Positions 25,437 to 34,320 of a stretch of 64,000 nt of DNA are shown one piece after another (the stretch's first letter is position 1; each line of letters opens with the position of its first letter). Source of the DNA: Candidatus Heritagella intestinalis (GTDB lineage: Bacteria > Bacillota > Clostridia > Oscillospirales > Acutalibacteraceae); contig CAJFVO010000003.1 of assembly GCA_904420555.1 (NCBI GenBank), forward strand, positions 62,001-126,000. Reading direction: 5' to 3'. Under the pieces are notes generated by a model. That model was not told the DNA's origin, did not search any database, and saw only the letters and a program-made list of their open reading frames with translations. A program made the translations under genes and the position numbers.

Positions 25437-25458
25437 GCTGCAAAGGAGCTGCTGTTTT

Positions 25459-25938
25459 ATGCCCAAGACCAAATTTCAGGAAGTCGTATTTGGACTTTTG
25501 ATGACCGTTTTTATGGTGTTTGCTATGGAACTATACAATACCTCTTTGCGGTTGGGAGGAATGACCAACGCTTGTTTTTGGCCGGCCCTGTTGGAAATGC
25601 GGTTTATGGTTCCCATCTGTTTTGTCATGAGCTTCTTTTTCATGGACCCTTTGGCGCAAAAAATTGCGTTCTCGCAGGTAACGCCCGGAGTGGATAAGCC
25701 CATTTTGGTGACGGTGGTGCGGGCCGGTGTTACAGTGTGCCTTATGTGCCCCACCATGAGCTTTTGGGCTACCCTGATTTTCCATGGAATGAGTTCGGAA
25801 TTTGTCTCCACTTGGCTCCAGACCATTGTCTGCAATTTTCCTATTGCCCTGTGCTGGCAGGTGTTTTTCTGCGGGCCCCTTGTACGGAAGATTTTTCGGC
25901 TCATTTTCCACCGGCAGCTGCAAGCCCAAGCCGCGTAA
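25459..25938 (+). CDS. DUF2798 membrane protein
   Basis: A 159-residue protein with four hydrophobic segments in two similar halves (residues about 8-70 and 85-150), as in DUF2798. The first half opens QEVVFGLLMTVFMVFAMELYN and the second RAGVTVCLMCPTMSFWATLIFHG. Members are small Firmicute membrane proteins of unknown role; some are suspected transporters. ATG at 25459 is preceded by AAAGGAG; an in-frame start at 25342 would place the coding region inside the structured leader and is rejected. Its long, folded leader suggests ligand- or stress-controlled expression. Confidence 0.75.
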   Translation: MPKTKFQEVVFGLLMTVFMVFAMELYNTSLRLGGMTNACFWPALLEMRFMVPICFVMSFFFMDPLAQKIAFSQVTPGVDKPILVTVVRAGVTVCLMCPTMSFWATLIFHGMSSEFVSTWLQTIVCNFPIALCWQVFFCGPLVRKIFRLIFHRQLQAQAA

Positions 25939-25946
25939 TGGTCCAT

Positions 25947-25980
25947 AAAAAAAGCGCCTGCGAAGGGCGCTTTTATTTTT
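25947..25980 (+). terminator. Terminator between the DUF2798 gene and rimI
   Basis: A-rich stem AAAAGCGCC pairs with GGGCGCTTTT, followed by ATTTTT. It ends the DUF2798 transcript and, read on the minus strand, may also end the rimI operon. Confidence 0.85.
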
Positions 25981-26419
25981 AGGCAAGATACAGGGTCATC
26001 AGCAGGGCGTCCTCTGTGGGACACTCGTAAAACCGGGGGCGGCGGCCCACCTCTTCAAAGCCTAAAGAACCATATAGAGAAATAGCGGGTTCATTGGAGG
26101 GGCGCACCTCCAGGGTTAAAAAGACCCCCTCGTGCTCCCGGATCCACTGCACCAGGGATTGTACCAGCAGACGTCCTACACCCCTGCGCCTGGCCTGAGG
26201 GAACACCGCCACATTGTCTATGTACCCCTCGCCGCACACTACGTGCATCCCGGCATAGCCGAGGAGCTCCCCGGTGTCGTCCTCTGCCGCCATAAACACC
26301 GCTGTGGGGTTTTCCAGCTCTTCGGCCAGGGCCTGCCGGCTCCAAGGCCGGGAAAAGCACAGGGTTTCCAGCCGGGCCGCCTCGTCCAGATGGCGCTCTT
26401 GCAAAGGTACGGCTCTCAT
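25979..26419 (-). CDS. rimI: Ribosomal protein S18 alanine N-acetyltransferase
   Basis: A 146-residue GNAT enzyme that acetylates the N-terminal alanine of ribosomal protein S18. The acetyl-CoA loop reads RRRGVGRLLVQ (about 78-88), preceded by YIDNVAVFP and followed by LEVRPSNEPAISLYGSLGFEEVGRRPRFY, which is the RimI pattern. ATG at 26419 overlaps the TGA of the phosphatase gene (ATGA). The upstream in-frame extension lies inside that gene and is rejected. Last gene of the dusB operon. Confidence 0.9.
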   Translation of the reverse strand: MRAVPLQERHLDEAARLETLCFSRPWSRQALAEELENPTAVFMAAEDDTGELLGYAGMHVVCGEGYIDNVAVFPQARRRGVGRLLVQSLVQWIREHEGVFLTLEVRPSNEPAISLYGSLGFEEVGRRPRFYECPTEDALLMTLYLA

Positions 26420-26847
26420 GCTTCCACCGGCTCCCGAACCAGAACCCGTTCCCGCAGCCGCTGTGTCAGCAGGTCCCGGCACTGGCGGTAGCTTTCAATG
26501 GGGCCGCCGTAGGGGTCTTCCACATCCAGCAGAATGAGCTTTTCCTCCGGGATACCGGCCTCCGCCAGAAGCATCCGCTGGTCCGGAGTCATGACTACCA
26601 GTAAATCCCACTTTTCCATCATCTCCATGGTTAGGCACCGGGCCCGGTGTTTGGAGATGTCCACGCCGACTTCCCGGCAGACCTCAGCCGCCCAGGGGGT
26701 AACTTTCTGCCCCTTTACGGCAGAAATTCCGGCGCTGCTGCATTTTGCGTCCAGCTCCGGATTTTCCGACAGCATTTTTTGAAAAAGCCCTTCTGCCATA
26801 GGGCTGCGGCAGGTATTGCCGGTGCAGATAAATAGGATTTTTTTCAT
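26416..26847 (-). CDS. Low-molecular-weight phosphatase, protein-arginine phosphatase type
   Basis: A 143-residue LMW-PTP-fold enzyme. The P-loop reads CTGNTCRSPMAEG from Cys8, and the general acid is in DVEDPYGG. The Thr at position 12, where ordinary tyrosine phosphatases have Ile or Leu, is the residue that makes Bacillus YwlE specific for phospho-arginine, so this is probably an arginine phosphatase opposing McsB. No mcsB or clpC lies in this window. Its ATG overlaps the stop of the amidohydrolase gene and its own stop overlaps the rimI ATG. Confidence 0.87.
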   Translation of the reverse strand: MKKILFICTGNTCRSPMAEGLFQKMLSENPELDAKCSSAGISAVKGQKVTPWAAEVCREVGVDISKHRARCLTMEMMEKWDLLVVMTPDQRMLLAEAGIPEEKLILLDVEDPYGGPIESYRQCRDLLTQRLRERVLVREPVEA

Positions 26848-27653
26848 GGATGGCCATCCTTTCCCTCTGAAAGCCCAAGAATTTGTTTTGCATTTTCACT
26901 GAAAATTTTCTCATATTCTTCCTCTGTCAACCCCAAGGAGAGCAGTTCCCGAATCTCCGCGCCGTGGTCCCACATGGGGAAGTCATCCCCGAACACAATG
27001 CGGTCGGCCCCGTAGGCCCGGATAATCTCTTTGGTGCGCACTTTTCCCAAAAAGGTCATGGAGCTGGAGGTATCCAGCCAGCACCGGCGTTCCAGCAGGT
27101 ATTCCATGGCCAAATCCCACAGGGACCATCCGCCAAAGTGGGCGGCTACCACGTCCAGCTTGGGGAATTCATCGAGAATGTGAGCCAGCCGCCGGGGATG
27201 GGAGTAGTCATAGCGATAGTCCCCGCAGTGGATGAGGAAGGGAAGGCGTCCCTGTGCCGCTTCGTATACGGGGAACAGGGCGGGGTCGTCCATGTAAAAC
27301 TGCTGCACATCCGGGTGGAGCTTGATGCCGTGAAGCCCTAACTGGATACAGCGTTCCACTTCGGCCACCGGGTTTTCCATCTGGGGATGCAGGGTGCCGA
27401 AGCCGATGAGCCGGTCGGGATGCTCCCGGCAGACCTGGCTGATAAAGTTATTGATGCTGGCCACCTGATGGGGCGTGGTGGCCACGGACTGCACCACATA
27501 CCGCCCAACCCCGACGGGGTCGCCGCTTTGAAACAGGGCTTCTACACTCCCCACCTTCTCCATGGGAATGGAATAAAATTCCCCTACGCTGCGGGAAGCC
27601 TTCTCTGCGATTTTGTCCGGGTAGATATGTGCGTGAAAATCAATGATCTCCAT
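26844..27653 (-). CDS. Amidohydrolase family metal-dependent hydrolase
   Basis: A 269-residue TIM-barrel protein of the amidohydrolase-2 (ACMSD-like) group. The metal-binding DFHAHIYP (His7, His9) opens the protein; HCGDYRYDYSHP (about 145-156), a later AAHFGG and FGDDFPMW complete the active site. It should hydrolyse or decarboxylate a small carboxylated substrate in the cytoplasm; substrate unknown. AAGGAAGG lies before the ATG. It is separated by 86 bases from glycerate kinase upstream and overlaps the phosphatase gene downstream. Confidence 0.83.
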   Translation of the reverse strand: MEIIDFHAHIYPDKIAEKASRSVGEFYSIPMEKVGSVEALFQSGDPVGVGRYVVQSVATTPHQVASINNFISQVCREHPDRLIGFGTLHPQMENPVAEVERCIQLGLHGIKLHPDVQQFYMDDPALFPVYEAAQGRLPFLIHCGDYRYDYSHPRRLAHILDEFPKLDVVAAHFGGWSLWDLAMEYLLERRCWLDTSSSMTFLGKVRTKEIIRAYGADRIVFGDDFPMWDHGAEIRELLSLGLTEEEYEKIFSENAKQILGLSEGKDGHP

Positions 27654-27739
27654 GGGGCTGCGCCTTCCTTTTATAAGTATAGCTGCTATGTTTTTAAAAG
27701 CGCTATTCTTTCTCTTTTTTATTGTAGCACATCCCCGCG

Positions 27740-28897
27740 CTAAATACTATCCGGATTTTCTTTTTTTCCCGCTCCGCAGGCATAGAGGGAAAACAGCCGC
27801 CGGGCCGCATCGCGATATAACTCTTCCGCCCGCTCCATGGCTTCCTGCAACGGCATGATGCCGCTGACGGTGGTCACTACGCTCCGGATGCCGCAGTCAT
27901 AGATGGCCTCATACCCGTGCCCCAGGCTGCCCGCAATGGCGACTGCCGGAATGCCAGCCTGCAAACACCGCTTTCCCACCCCGGCGGGCACCTTTCCCCG
28001 GACGGACTGGCTGTCCATGCGGCCTTCCCCGGTGATGACCAAATCCGCGCCCTCAATTTGCCGGTCAAAGTCCAGTAAATCCAGCACCGCCTCCACTCCC
28101 GGACGCAGCTGAGCCTGCAAAAAGGCCATGAGCCCGAAGCCCAGACCGCCCGCGGCCCCAGCCCCGGGCACATTCCGCAGGTCCTGCCCCAAATGGGCAG
28201 CCGCCACGTCCGCGTATTGGCAAAGGCCCCGGTCCAGCCGGACCACCGTGGGGGCATCTGCTCCCTTTTGGGGCGCAAACACAAAAGCTGCCCCCTGCTC
28301 TCCTGTCAAAGGGCTGTCTACGTCGCAGAGGACATAGAACTTGGCCTCTCGGGCCTGGGGCAACAGACCGGAAGTATCCACCGAACGAACCCTTTCCAGA
28401 GAAGCCCCTATTCCGGGCAGAGGAGCGCCCTTTTCATCCAGAAAGCGCACGCCCAAGGCTTCCAACGCACCCATGCCTCCATCGTTGGTGGCGCTGCCGC
28501 CGATGGCCAGCCAGAATTCCCGGCAGCCCTGTTCCAGAGCGTCCGCAATCATCTGCCCAACGCCGAAAGTGGTGGTGTACAGAGGATTTCGCTGCTCTTC
28601 CGGCACCAGAGGCAGGCCGCTGGCCGCCGCCATTTCGATGATGGCCCCGCCTCCGGGGAGCAGGCCATAGGCGGCTCGGCGCTCTTCTCCCAAAGGCCCC
28701 TTGACTGGAATGGTGCGCCAGACGCCGCCCAGGGCCTTTGTCACCGTATCCGCCGTGCCCTCGCCGCCATCGGCTACCGCCAATTTTACGGTTTCGCAGC
28801 CGGGGAATACCTGACGGGCTGATTGTTCCAGCAGCTCGCTGATTCGCTGGGAGGAGAGAGAACCTTTAAAGGAATCGGAAGCAAAGACAAATTTCAT
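27740..28897 (-). CDS. Glycerate kinase (GlxK family)
   Basis: A 385-residue kinase phosphorylating D-glycerate to a phosphoglycerate. Family motifs are the start FVFASDSFKGSLSS, the VADGGEGTADT loop (about 42-52), the IGGSATNDGGMGAL segment (about 130-143), GAAGGLGFG near 255 and VITGEGRMDSQS near 290. ATG at 28897 has AAAGGAGG upstream and overlaps the TGA of the hydrolase gene. The frame extends further upstream inside that gene and is rejected. Role: glycerate or glyoxylate salvage into glycolysis. Confidence 0.94.
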   Translation of the reverse strand: MKFVFASDSFKGSLSSQRISELLEQSARQVFPGCETVKLAVADGGEGTADTVTKALGGVWRTIPVKGPLGEERRAAYGLLPGGGAIIEMAAASGLPLVPEEQRNPLYTTTFGVGQMIADALEQGCREFWLAIGGSATNDGGMGALEALGVRFLDEKGAPLPGIGASLERVRSVDTSGLLPQAREAKFYVLCDVDSPLTGEQGAAFVFAPQKGADAPTVVRLDRGLCQYADVAAAHLGQDLRNVPGAGAAGGLGFGLMAFLQAQLRPGVEAVLDLLDFDRQIEGADLVITGEGRMDSQSVRGKVPAGVGKRCLQAGIPAVAIAGSLGHGYEAIYDCGIRSVVTTVSGIMPLQEAMERAEELYRDAARRLFSLYACGAGKKENPDSI

Positions 28898-29688
28898 GGG
28901 GTTTCCTCCTTTTGACCGGCACGTTCCAAGAAATCGGCGAACTCCCGCCGAACCTGTTCTTTGTCCGCGGGAGGGCAGTAAGAGTGCCAGGAATCCAGGA
29001 GCCACACCACCCGGCAGGGGGCATTTTTCAGGCCGGCGGCCAGAGTTTGGGCGCTTTTCCAGTGCACCGTTTCATCCCGCATAGATTGTAAAATGGTCAC
29101 CGGCGCCTGCACCTGGGGGAGTTCCTCCTGTACCCGGCCAATGAGCTTTTGCAGGTCCGCCACCCGTGGAAGCATCCCCAAATACCGGGGCGGCGCCATC
29201 CGGCTCACGCTGCTGACTTCCCGGTACCGCTTGGCCACAGGCCCCAGATACTTTTGGGGGCCGAATATGGCCTGCAAGCTGTTGGCGGTTCCCCGAGGCG
29301 TAATGCGGATTTGCATGGGCGTATTGAGGAGGAACACCCCTGCCGTGTGGCTCCACGGGAACCGGCTGGCGTGGAGGGCCAGCAGCCCACCCATGGAGTG
29401 GCCTATCAGAAGCACCCGGGGATATGATGCCGCATACCGGCGGATCTGTTCCATGGCGGCATAGACCCACTGATGGCCCGGTGTGCGGTTGAATTCCTTT
29501 CCCGAGCCGCCGTGACCCGGCAGCAGCAGGGACGCCACGCTGTATCCCTTTTCCCAGGCAAGGGAGGACAAGCCCCAGAACTGGCGGGGGCTTCCAAAAA
29601 AGCCGTGGATAAAAATCACAAGGGTGTCCGAGCCCTCCTGCATCCGCGTATAGGGATGGTGGGGGCGCTCCCGGTCAAAGGGCTCCAT
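28894..29688 (-). CDS. Alpha/beta hydrolase, monoacylglycerol-lipase-like
   Basis: A 264-residue alpha/beta hydrolase without a signal peptide. The oxyanion segment VIFIHGFFGSPRQFWG, the nucleophile elbow GHSMGG (about 95-100), the acid in MRDETV and the final His in DSWHSY form the catalytic set. It should hydrolyse a lipid ester or small carboxylic ester. I prefer ATG at 29688 (GGAAG 8 bases upstream) over GTG at 29697, which sits too close to the site. The gene abuts or overlaps its neighbours on both sides within the dusB operon. Confidence 0.85.
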   Translation of the reverse strand: MEPFDRERPHHPYTRMQEGSDTLVIFIHGFFGSPRQFWGLSSLAWEKGYSVASLLLPGHGGSGKEFNRTPGHQWVYAAMEQIRRYAASYPRVLLIGHSMGGLLALHASRFPWSHTAGVFLLNTPMQIRITPRGTANSLQAIFGPQKYLGPVAKRYREVSSVSRMAPPRYLGMLPRVADLQKLIGRVQEELPQVQAPVTILQSMRDETVHWKSAQTLAAGLKNAPCRVVWLLDSWHSYCPPADKEQVRREFADFLERAGQKEETP

Positions 29689-29693
29689 GTTCG

Positions 29694-30530
29694 TCACTTC
29701 CTTTGATAGAGGAGAAAATCAAACCGGATTTCCGTGTCCAGAGAATCCGCCTGGGCCAGCCGCTGGCTGCCGGATTCGGGGGTTTTCCAGTAGTAGGGGG
29801 TCATGGCAAAGAGGTTTTGTATCTGCCGGGCGTCGGTAAGATGCAACTTTCCTTCTACGGTTTCCCGGCGGAGGAAAGCAAAGCCCGGATACTGGATGTC
29901 CCGGGTTTCATTTTCATAGGGGGCTTCATAGAGAAGCTCCTTGAGGCCGTAGAGATGCCGAGGGCCGGGAACAGCCAAAATCATCCAGCCGCCAGGCTTT
30001 ACTACCCGAGCGCACTCTCCCGGTACGATGGGGGCAAACACATTGGTTAGGCAGTCCACGGAGGCGTCCGCCGCCGGGACGGCAAAGGCGCTGGCCACGG
30101 CAAACTGGATACCCTTGTATTTCCCCGCCGCGGCCTTTACCGCGGATTTGGAAATGTCAAACCCGGCAATCCGGGCCGGGATACCGCTGTCCTGTAAGAA
30201 GTCTGCCAGTTTTCCCGTGTAATATCCCTCGCCGCAGCCGGCGTCCAGCAGGAAAGGAGAGGATAGCCCGGACAAAGATTCCGCCGCCAGCTCACACAGG
30301 CGCTGGGCAAAAAGATCGTAAGCGCCGCTTTCCAAAAACTCCCGCCGGGCCTGAACCATCTCCCGGGTGTCCCCCGGCTCCTTGGAGTGCATCCGGTTGG
30401 GAGGCAGCAGATGGGTGTAGCCCTGCCGGGCCCGGTCAAAGCTGTGTCCGTTGGAGCAGAACAGCCGGCTTTTCTCCATGGACAAGGGCTCCCCGCACAG
30501 GGGGCAGCAGAACAGGCTATTCTCCGTCAT
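29694..30530 (-). CDS. rlmA: 23S rRNA (guanine-N1) methyltransferase, RlmA-like
   Basis: A 278-residue SAM-dependent enzyme. The N-terminal zinc finger C-x2-C ... C-x3-H (residues 9-28, FCCPLCGEPL and FCSNGHSFD) and the following ARQGYTHLLPPNR are characteristic of RlmA; the SAM motif LDAGCGEGYYTGKL lies near 92-105. RlmA methylates G745 or G748 of 23S rRNA at the peptide-tunnel entrance; which of the two is not decidable here. ATG at 30530 has GGGAGG upstream; it overlaps the end of dusB by 14 bases. Confidence 0.9.
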   Translation of the reverse strand: MTENSLFCCPLCGEPLSMEKSRLFCSNGHSFDRARQGYTHLLPPNRMHSKEPGDTREMVQARREFLESGAYDLFAQRLCELAAESLSGLSSPFLLDAGCGEGYYTGKLADFLQDSGIPARIAGFDISKSAVKAAAGKYKGIQFAVASAFAVPAADASVDCLTNVFAPIVPGECARVVKPGGWMILAVPGPRHLYGLKELLYEAPYENETRDIQYPGFAFLRRETVEGKLHLTDARQIQNLFAMTPYYWKTPESGSQRLAQADSLDTEIRFDFLLYQRK

Positions 30531-31509
30531 GGCCCGCGCCTCCCAACTGTATGGCATAGAGGTCCTGCACCAGACGCTCCAAATCTCCAAAGGTACACAG
30601 TTCACCGGCCCGGCGGCGGAACTCCGACGCCCCCCGCAGGCCGTGCATATACCAGCCCACGTGCTTCCGGGCTTCCCGCATTCCCACATCTTCGCCTTTA
30701 TCGTCGCACAGGGCCCGCATATGGCGGAGCATCACCAGCATCCTTTCGTGGAACCCCGGGCCGGGGAGAATCCGGCAGCTGTCGGTGAGATACATATTGA
30801 TTTGCTGGAACACCCAGGGGTTGCCCAAGGCCCCCCGGCCCACCATGACCAGATCGCATCCGGTTTTTTCCAGCATCAGGGCAGCGGACTGGGCATCCGT
30901 CACATCGCCGTTGCCGATCACGGGTACTTTCACCGCTTCCTTGACCTGGCGGATGCAGTCCCAGTCTGCCGGGGGCTGGTACATCTGGGTGCGGGTGCGG
31001 CCGTGAACGCAAATCGCCGCGGCCCCGGCCTCCTCACAGATTCTGGCCACCTCCACGCAGTTGACGCTGGCTTCGTCCCAGCCCTTGCGGATTTTCACCG
31101 TCACGGGGACATCCACCGCCCGGCTGACGGCTTCCACAATGCGGCCGCACAGGTCCGGGTCCTTCATCAGGGCGCTGCCGCTGCCGTTGTTGGCAATTTT
31201 GGGCGCAGGGCAGCCCATGTTGATGTCGATGGCGTCCGGGGAGAAGGCCATGGCCTTCTCCGCCGCCATGGCCATGACGTCCGGCTCGCTGCCGAAAAGC
31301 TGGATGGCCGCCGGGTGTTCGTCCTGGTCCAGCCGCATAAGAAGGGGCGTTTTTTTATCTTTAAATTGCAGGGCTTTGGCGCTGACCATTTCCGTGACGC
31401 AGTAGGCCGCGCCAAACTGGCGGCACAGCCGCCGGAAGGGCCGGTCGGTAACACCGGCCATGGGGGCCAGCACGGCTTTGCCCTCAATTTCCATGGTTCC
31501 AATTTTCAA
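30517..31509 (-). CDS. dusB: tRNA-dihydrouridine synthase
   Basis: A 330-residue FMN enzyme that reduces uridine to dihydrouridine in the D-loop of tRNA. The start VLAPMAGVTDRPFRRLCRQFG, the catalytic Cys100 in DINMGCPAPK, the KIRKGW segment, HGRTRTQMY and IGNGDV are diagnostic of the DusB group. It is the first gene of a seven-gene minus-strand run (dusB-rlmA-hydrolase-glycerate kinase-amidohydrolase-phosphatase-rimI) and is divergent from polA across 176 bases. Confidence 0.94.
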   Translation of the reverse strand: MKIGTMEIEGKAVLAPMAGVTDRPFRRLCRQFGAAYCVTEMVSAKALQFKDKKTPLLMRLDQDEHPAAIQLFGSEPDVMAMAAEKAMAFSPDAIDINMGCPAPKIANNGSGSALMKDPDLCGRIVEAVSRAVDVPVTVKIRKGWDEASVNCVEVARICEEAGAAAICVHGRTRTQMYQPPADWDCIRQVKEAVKVPVIGNGDVTDAQSAALMLEKTGCDLVMVGRGALGNPWVFQQINMYLTDSCRILPGPGFHERMLVMLRHMRALCDDKGEDVGMREARKHVGWYMHGLRGASEFRRRAGELCTFGDLERLVQDLYAIQLGGAGHDGE

Positions 31510-31685
31510 AATGCATCGTTTCCTTTCAGGCTTTCAGAATCATTTACAGTATACCACTTATCAAGGGTGGCGAAAAGTGATATACTAAAACAATAAGTTG
31601 CAAAGGCTTTGTATTGCCAGCCTGTGCGTAATTTTGATAAGTCTCTAGGATTGCGATACTTTACTTATGATAAAGGAGGAACTCC

Positions 31686-34289
31686 ATGAAACTGCTGGTT
31701 TTGGACGGAAACAGCATTGTCAACCGGGCCTTTTACGGGGTCAAGCTCCTCTCCACCAAGGAGGGGCTTTTCACCAACGGGATTTACGGTTTTCTCACCA
31801 TGCTCCAAAAGGTCAAGGACGAGACCCAGCCGGACGGCGTGGCCATTGCCTTTGACCTGAAAGCTCCCACCTTCCGGCATAAAATGTATGCCGGCTATAA
31901 GGCCAACCGCAAGGGGATGCCCCCGGAGCTGGCCCAGCAGATGCCCACCCTCAAGGAGCTGCTCCGGGATTTGGGCTACACTCTGGTGGAGTGCGAGGGC
32001 TGGGAGGCCGACGACATTCTGGGCACCCTGGCCCGCTCCTGTGAGAACACCGGGAATCAGTGCGTCATCGCCACCGGCGACCGGGACAGCCTCCAACTGG
32101 TCTCCCCCCAGGTGAGCGTGCGCCTGGCCTCCACCAAGTTCGGCCAGCCCCAGACCACTCTCTACGATGAGGACAAAATTCGGGAGGAATACGGCGTGTC
32201 CCCGGCCCAGCTCATCGACATCAAGGCCATTCAGGGGGATTCCTCCGACAACATTCCCGGCGTGGCGGGCATCGGACCCAAAGGCGCCGGGGAGCTGGTG
32301 CAGAAGTTCGGCAGCCTTTCCTATATTTATGAGCATCTGGACGAGCTGGACATCAAGCCCGGTATGCGCAAAAAGCTCGAAGCCGGGAAGGAATCCGCCT
32401 TTTTGAGCTATGAGCTGGGCACCATCCGCCGGGACGCTCCCATCGACACCAAGGTGGAGGATTACCTGCTGGGGGAGGGAGACCGTCCTGCCGCGGCCCG
32501 GCTCATGGCCAAACTGGAGCTGTTCTCCCTGCTGAAAAAGCTGGAACTGGAAGAGGCCGTGCCGGCTCAGGCCCAGACGGAAGAATCCGCCGAGCTGCCT
32601 GTGCCGGAGATTCGGGAGTATGAGGACGGCGCTTCCCTGCTGCCTCTGCTGGAAGAGCAGGAGCGGGCGGACTTTCTGCCCCTCTACGGCCAGGATGGAG
32701 CTATACAATTCGTATTATTAAACTATAAAAATACCATTTATAAAATCCACGCGGATACGGCGTTTCTCCGGGCCCTGTGCAAAAATCCCCGCATCCGGAA
32801 AAACACCCACGACAGCAAGCCTTTGTTTGCGGCTTTGGAAAAGCTGCCCTCCACGGCGTTGGAAACGGGCATTCCCTATGAAGGGGCCAGCATGGATACC
32901 CTGCTGGCGGCCTATCTGCTGAACCCCTCCGCTAGCGGCTATGGGGTGCTGCGGCTGGCACAGGAATACCAGATTCCCATCCCGGCCCTGGAGGACGAGG
33001 ACTGCCGGGCGGCGGCGGTGCTCCCCGCCCTGTGCGACCGGCTGGGCCGGGCCATCGACGAAAACGACCAGCGCTCCCTGCTGGAAACCATCGAAATGCC
33101 TCTGGCCCGGGTGCTGGCCCGGATGGAGAGTGTGGGCTTTGCTGTGGATGCCCAGGGAATCCGGGAATTCGGCGTCACCCTGCAAAAGGAAATCAACGAA
33201 GTGCAGGCGGTCATTCTGGAAGAAGTGGGGTATGAGTTCAACATCAACTCCCCCAAGCAGCTGGGAGACGCCCTGTTTGGCAAGCTGGGGCTGCCCCACG
33301 GGAAAAAGACCAAAACCGGGTACTCCACCAATGTGGACGTACTGGAAAAGCTCCGGTATGAGCACCCGGTGGTGGATCGGGTACTGCGGTACCGCACCCT
33401 GACCAAACTGAAATCCACCTACTGCGACGGCCTGCTGAAGGTCATCGGAGAGGACGGCCGGATTCATTCCAGCTTTAACCAGACGGAGACCCGCACCGGC
33501 CGCATCAGCTCCACCGAGCCCAATTTGCAGAATATCCCCGTGCGCACGGAGCTGGGCCGGGAGCTGCGCCGGTTCTTTGCGGCCCGGCCTGGCTGGGTGC
33601 TGGTGGACGCGGACTACTCCCAGATTGAGCTGCGGGTGCTGGCCCATGTGGCCAACGACAAAAACATGATCGACGCGTTCCTCAATGGTGAGGACATCCA
33701 CCGGGCCACAGCGGCCCAGGTGTTCCATATGCCTCCGGAGATGGTCACGCCCCTGATGCGTTCCCGGGCCAAGGCTGTGAACTTCGGCATTGTCTACGGT
33801 ATCGGGGCATTCTCCCTCTCCCAGGATATTGGCGTCAGCCGCAAGGAAGCCGCGGAGTATATCGATGCCTATTTGGAGCACTATTCCGGTGTGCGGGACT
33901 ATATGGAGCAGGCAGTGGCGCAGGCCAAAGACAAGGGGTATTCGGAGACCATCTTTGGCCGGCGGCGGTATCTGCCGGAATTGAGTTCCAGCAACTTCAA
34001 TATGCGGGCCTTTGGCGAGCGGGTGGCCCGGAATATGCCCATCCAGGGGGCGGCGGCGGACATTATCAAAATCGCCATGATTCGGGTGGAAAACCGGCTG
34101 GAAAAGGAAAAGCTCCGGGCCCGGCTGATCTTGCAGGTCCACGATGAACTCATCGTAGAGGCGCCGGAGGAGGAGGCCCAGCAGGTAGCAGCCTTGCTCA
34201 AAGAGGAAATGGAGAGCGCTGTGCAGCTGTCCGTGCCCATGATTGCCGATGCCAATATCGGCAAGACCTGGTATGACGCAAAGGGATAA
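31686..34289 (+). CDS. polA: DNA polymerase I
   Basis: An 867-residue polymerase for Okazaki-fragment processing and repair. The 5' nuclease domain (1-290) has LVLDGNSIVNRAFYG, EADDILGTLA and TGDRDSLQLV. The central 3'-5' proofreading domain (about 300-450) lacks the usual acidic DTET motif, so proofreading is probably lost, as in many Firmicutes. The polymerase domain has DADYSQIELR (about residue 640), RSRAKAVNFGIVYG and the final VHDE (about 817). ATG at 31686 follows AAAGGAGG. Divergent from dusB. Confidence 0.97.
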   Translation: MKLLVLDGNSIVNRAFYGVKLLSTKEGLFTNGIYGFLTMLQKVKDETQPDGVAIAFDLKAPTFRHKMYAGYKANRKGMPPELAQQMPTLKELLRDLGYTLVECEGWEADDILGTLARSCENTGNQCVIATGDRDSLQLVSPQVSVRLASTKFGQPQTTLYDEDKIREEYGVSPAQLIDIKAIQGDSSDNIPGVAGIGPKGAGELVQKFGSLSYIYEHLDELDIKPGMRKKLEAGKESAFLSYELGTIRRDAPIDTKVEDYLLGEGDRPAAARLMAKLELFSLLKKLELEEAVPAQAQTEESAELPVPEIREYEDGASLLPLLEEQERADFLPLYGQDGAIQFVLLNYKNTIYKIHADTAFLRALCKNPRIRKNTHDSKPLFAALEKLPSTALETGIPYEGASMDTLLAAYLLNPSASGYGVLRLAQEYQIPIPALEDEDCRAAAVLPALCDRLGRAIDENDQRSLLETIEMPLARVLARMESVGFAVDAQGIREFGVTLQKEINEVQAVILEEVGYEFNINSPKQLGDALFGKLGLPHGKKTKTGYSTNVDVLEKLRYEHPVVDRVLRYRTLTKLKSTYCDGLLKVIGEDGRIHSSFNQTETRTGRISSTEPNLQNIPVRTELGRELRRFFAARPGWVLVDADYSQIELRVLAHVANDKNMIDAFLNGEDIHRATAAQVFHMPPEMVTPLMRSRAKAVNFGIVYGIGAFSLSQDIGVSRKEAAEYIDAYLEHYSGVRDYMEQAVAQAKDKGYSETIFGRRRYLPELSSSNFNMRAFGERVARNMPIQGAAADIIKIAMIRVENRLEKEKLRARLILQVHDELIVEAPEEEAQQVAALLKEEMESAVQLSVPMIADANIGKTWYDAKG

Positions 34290-34320
34290 AGCTTATTATG
34301 ATGTAAAGGCTAAACGGCCG

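Noticed and set aside
32718-34142. 474-residue minus-strand open frame inside polA
   Set aside because: The plus-strand polymerase motifs are unambiguous; the reverse frame is an artefact of codon bias.
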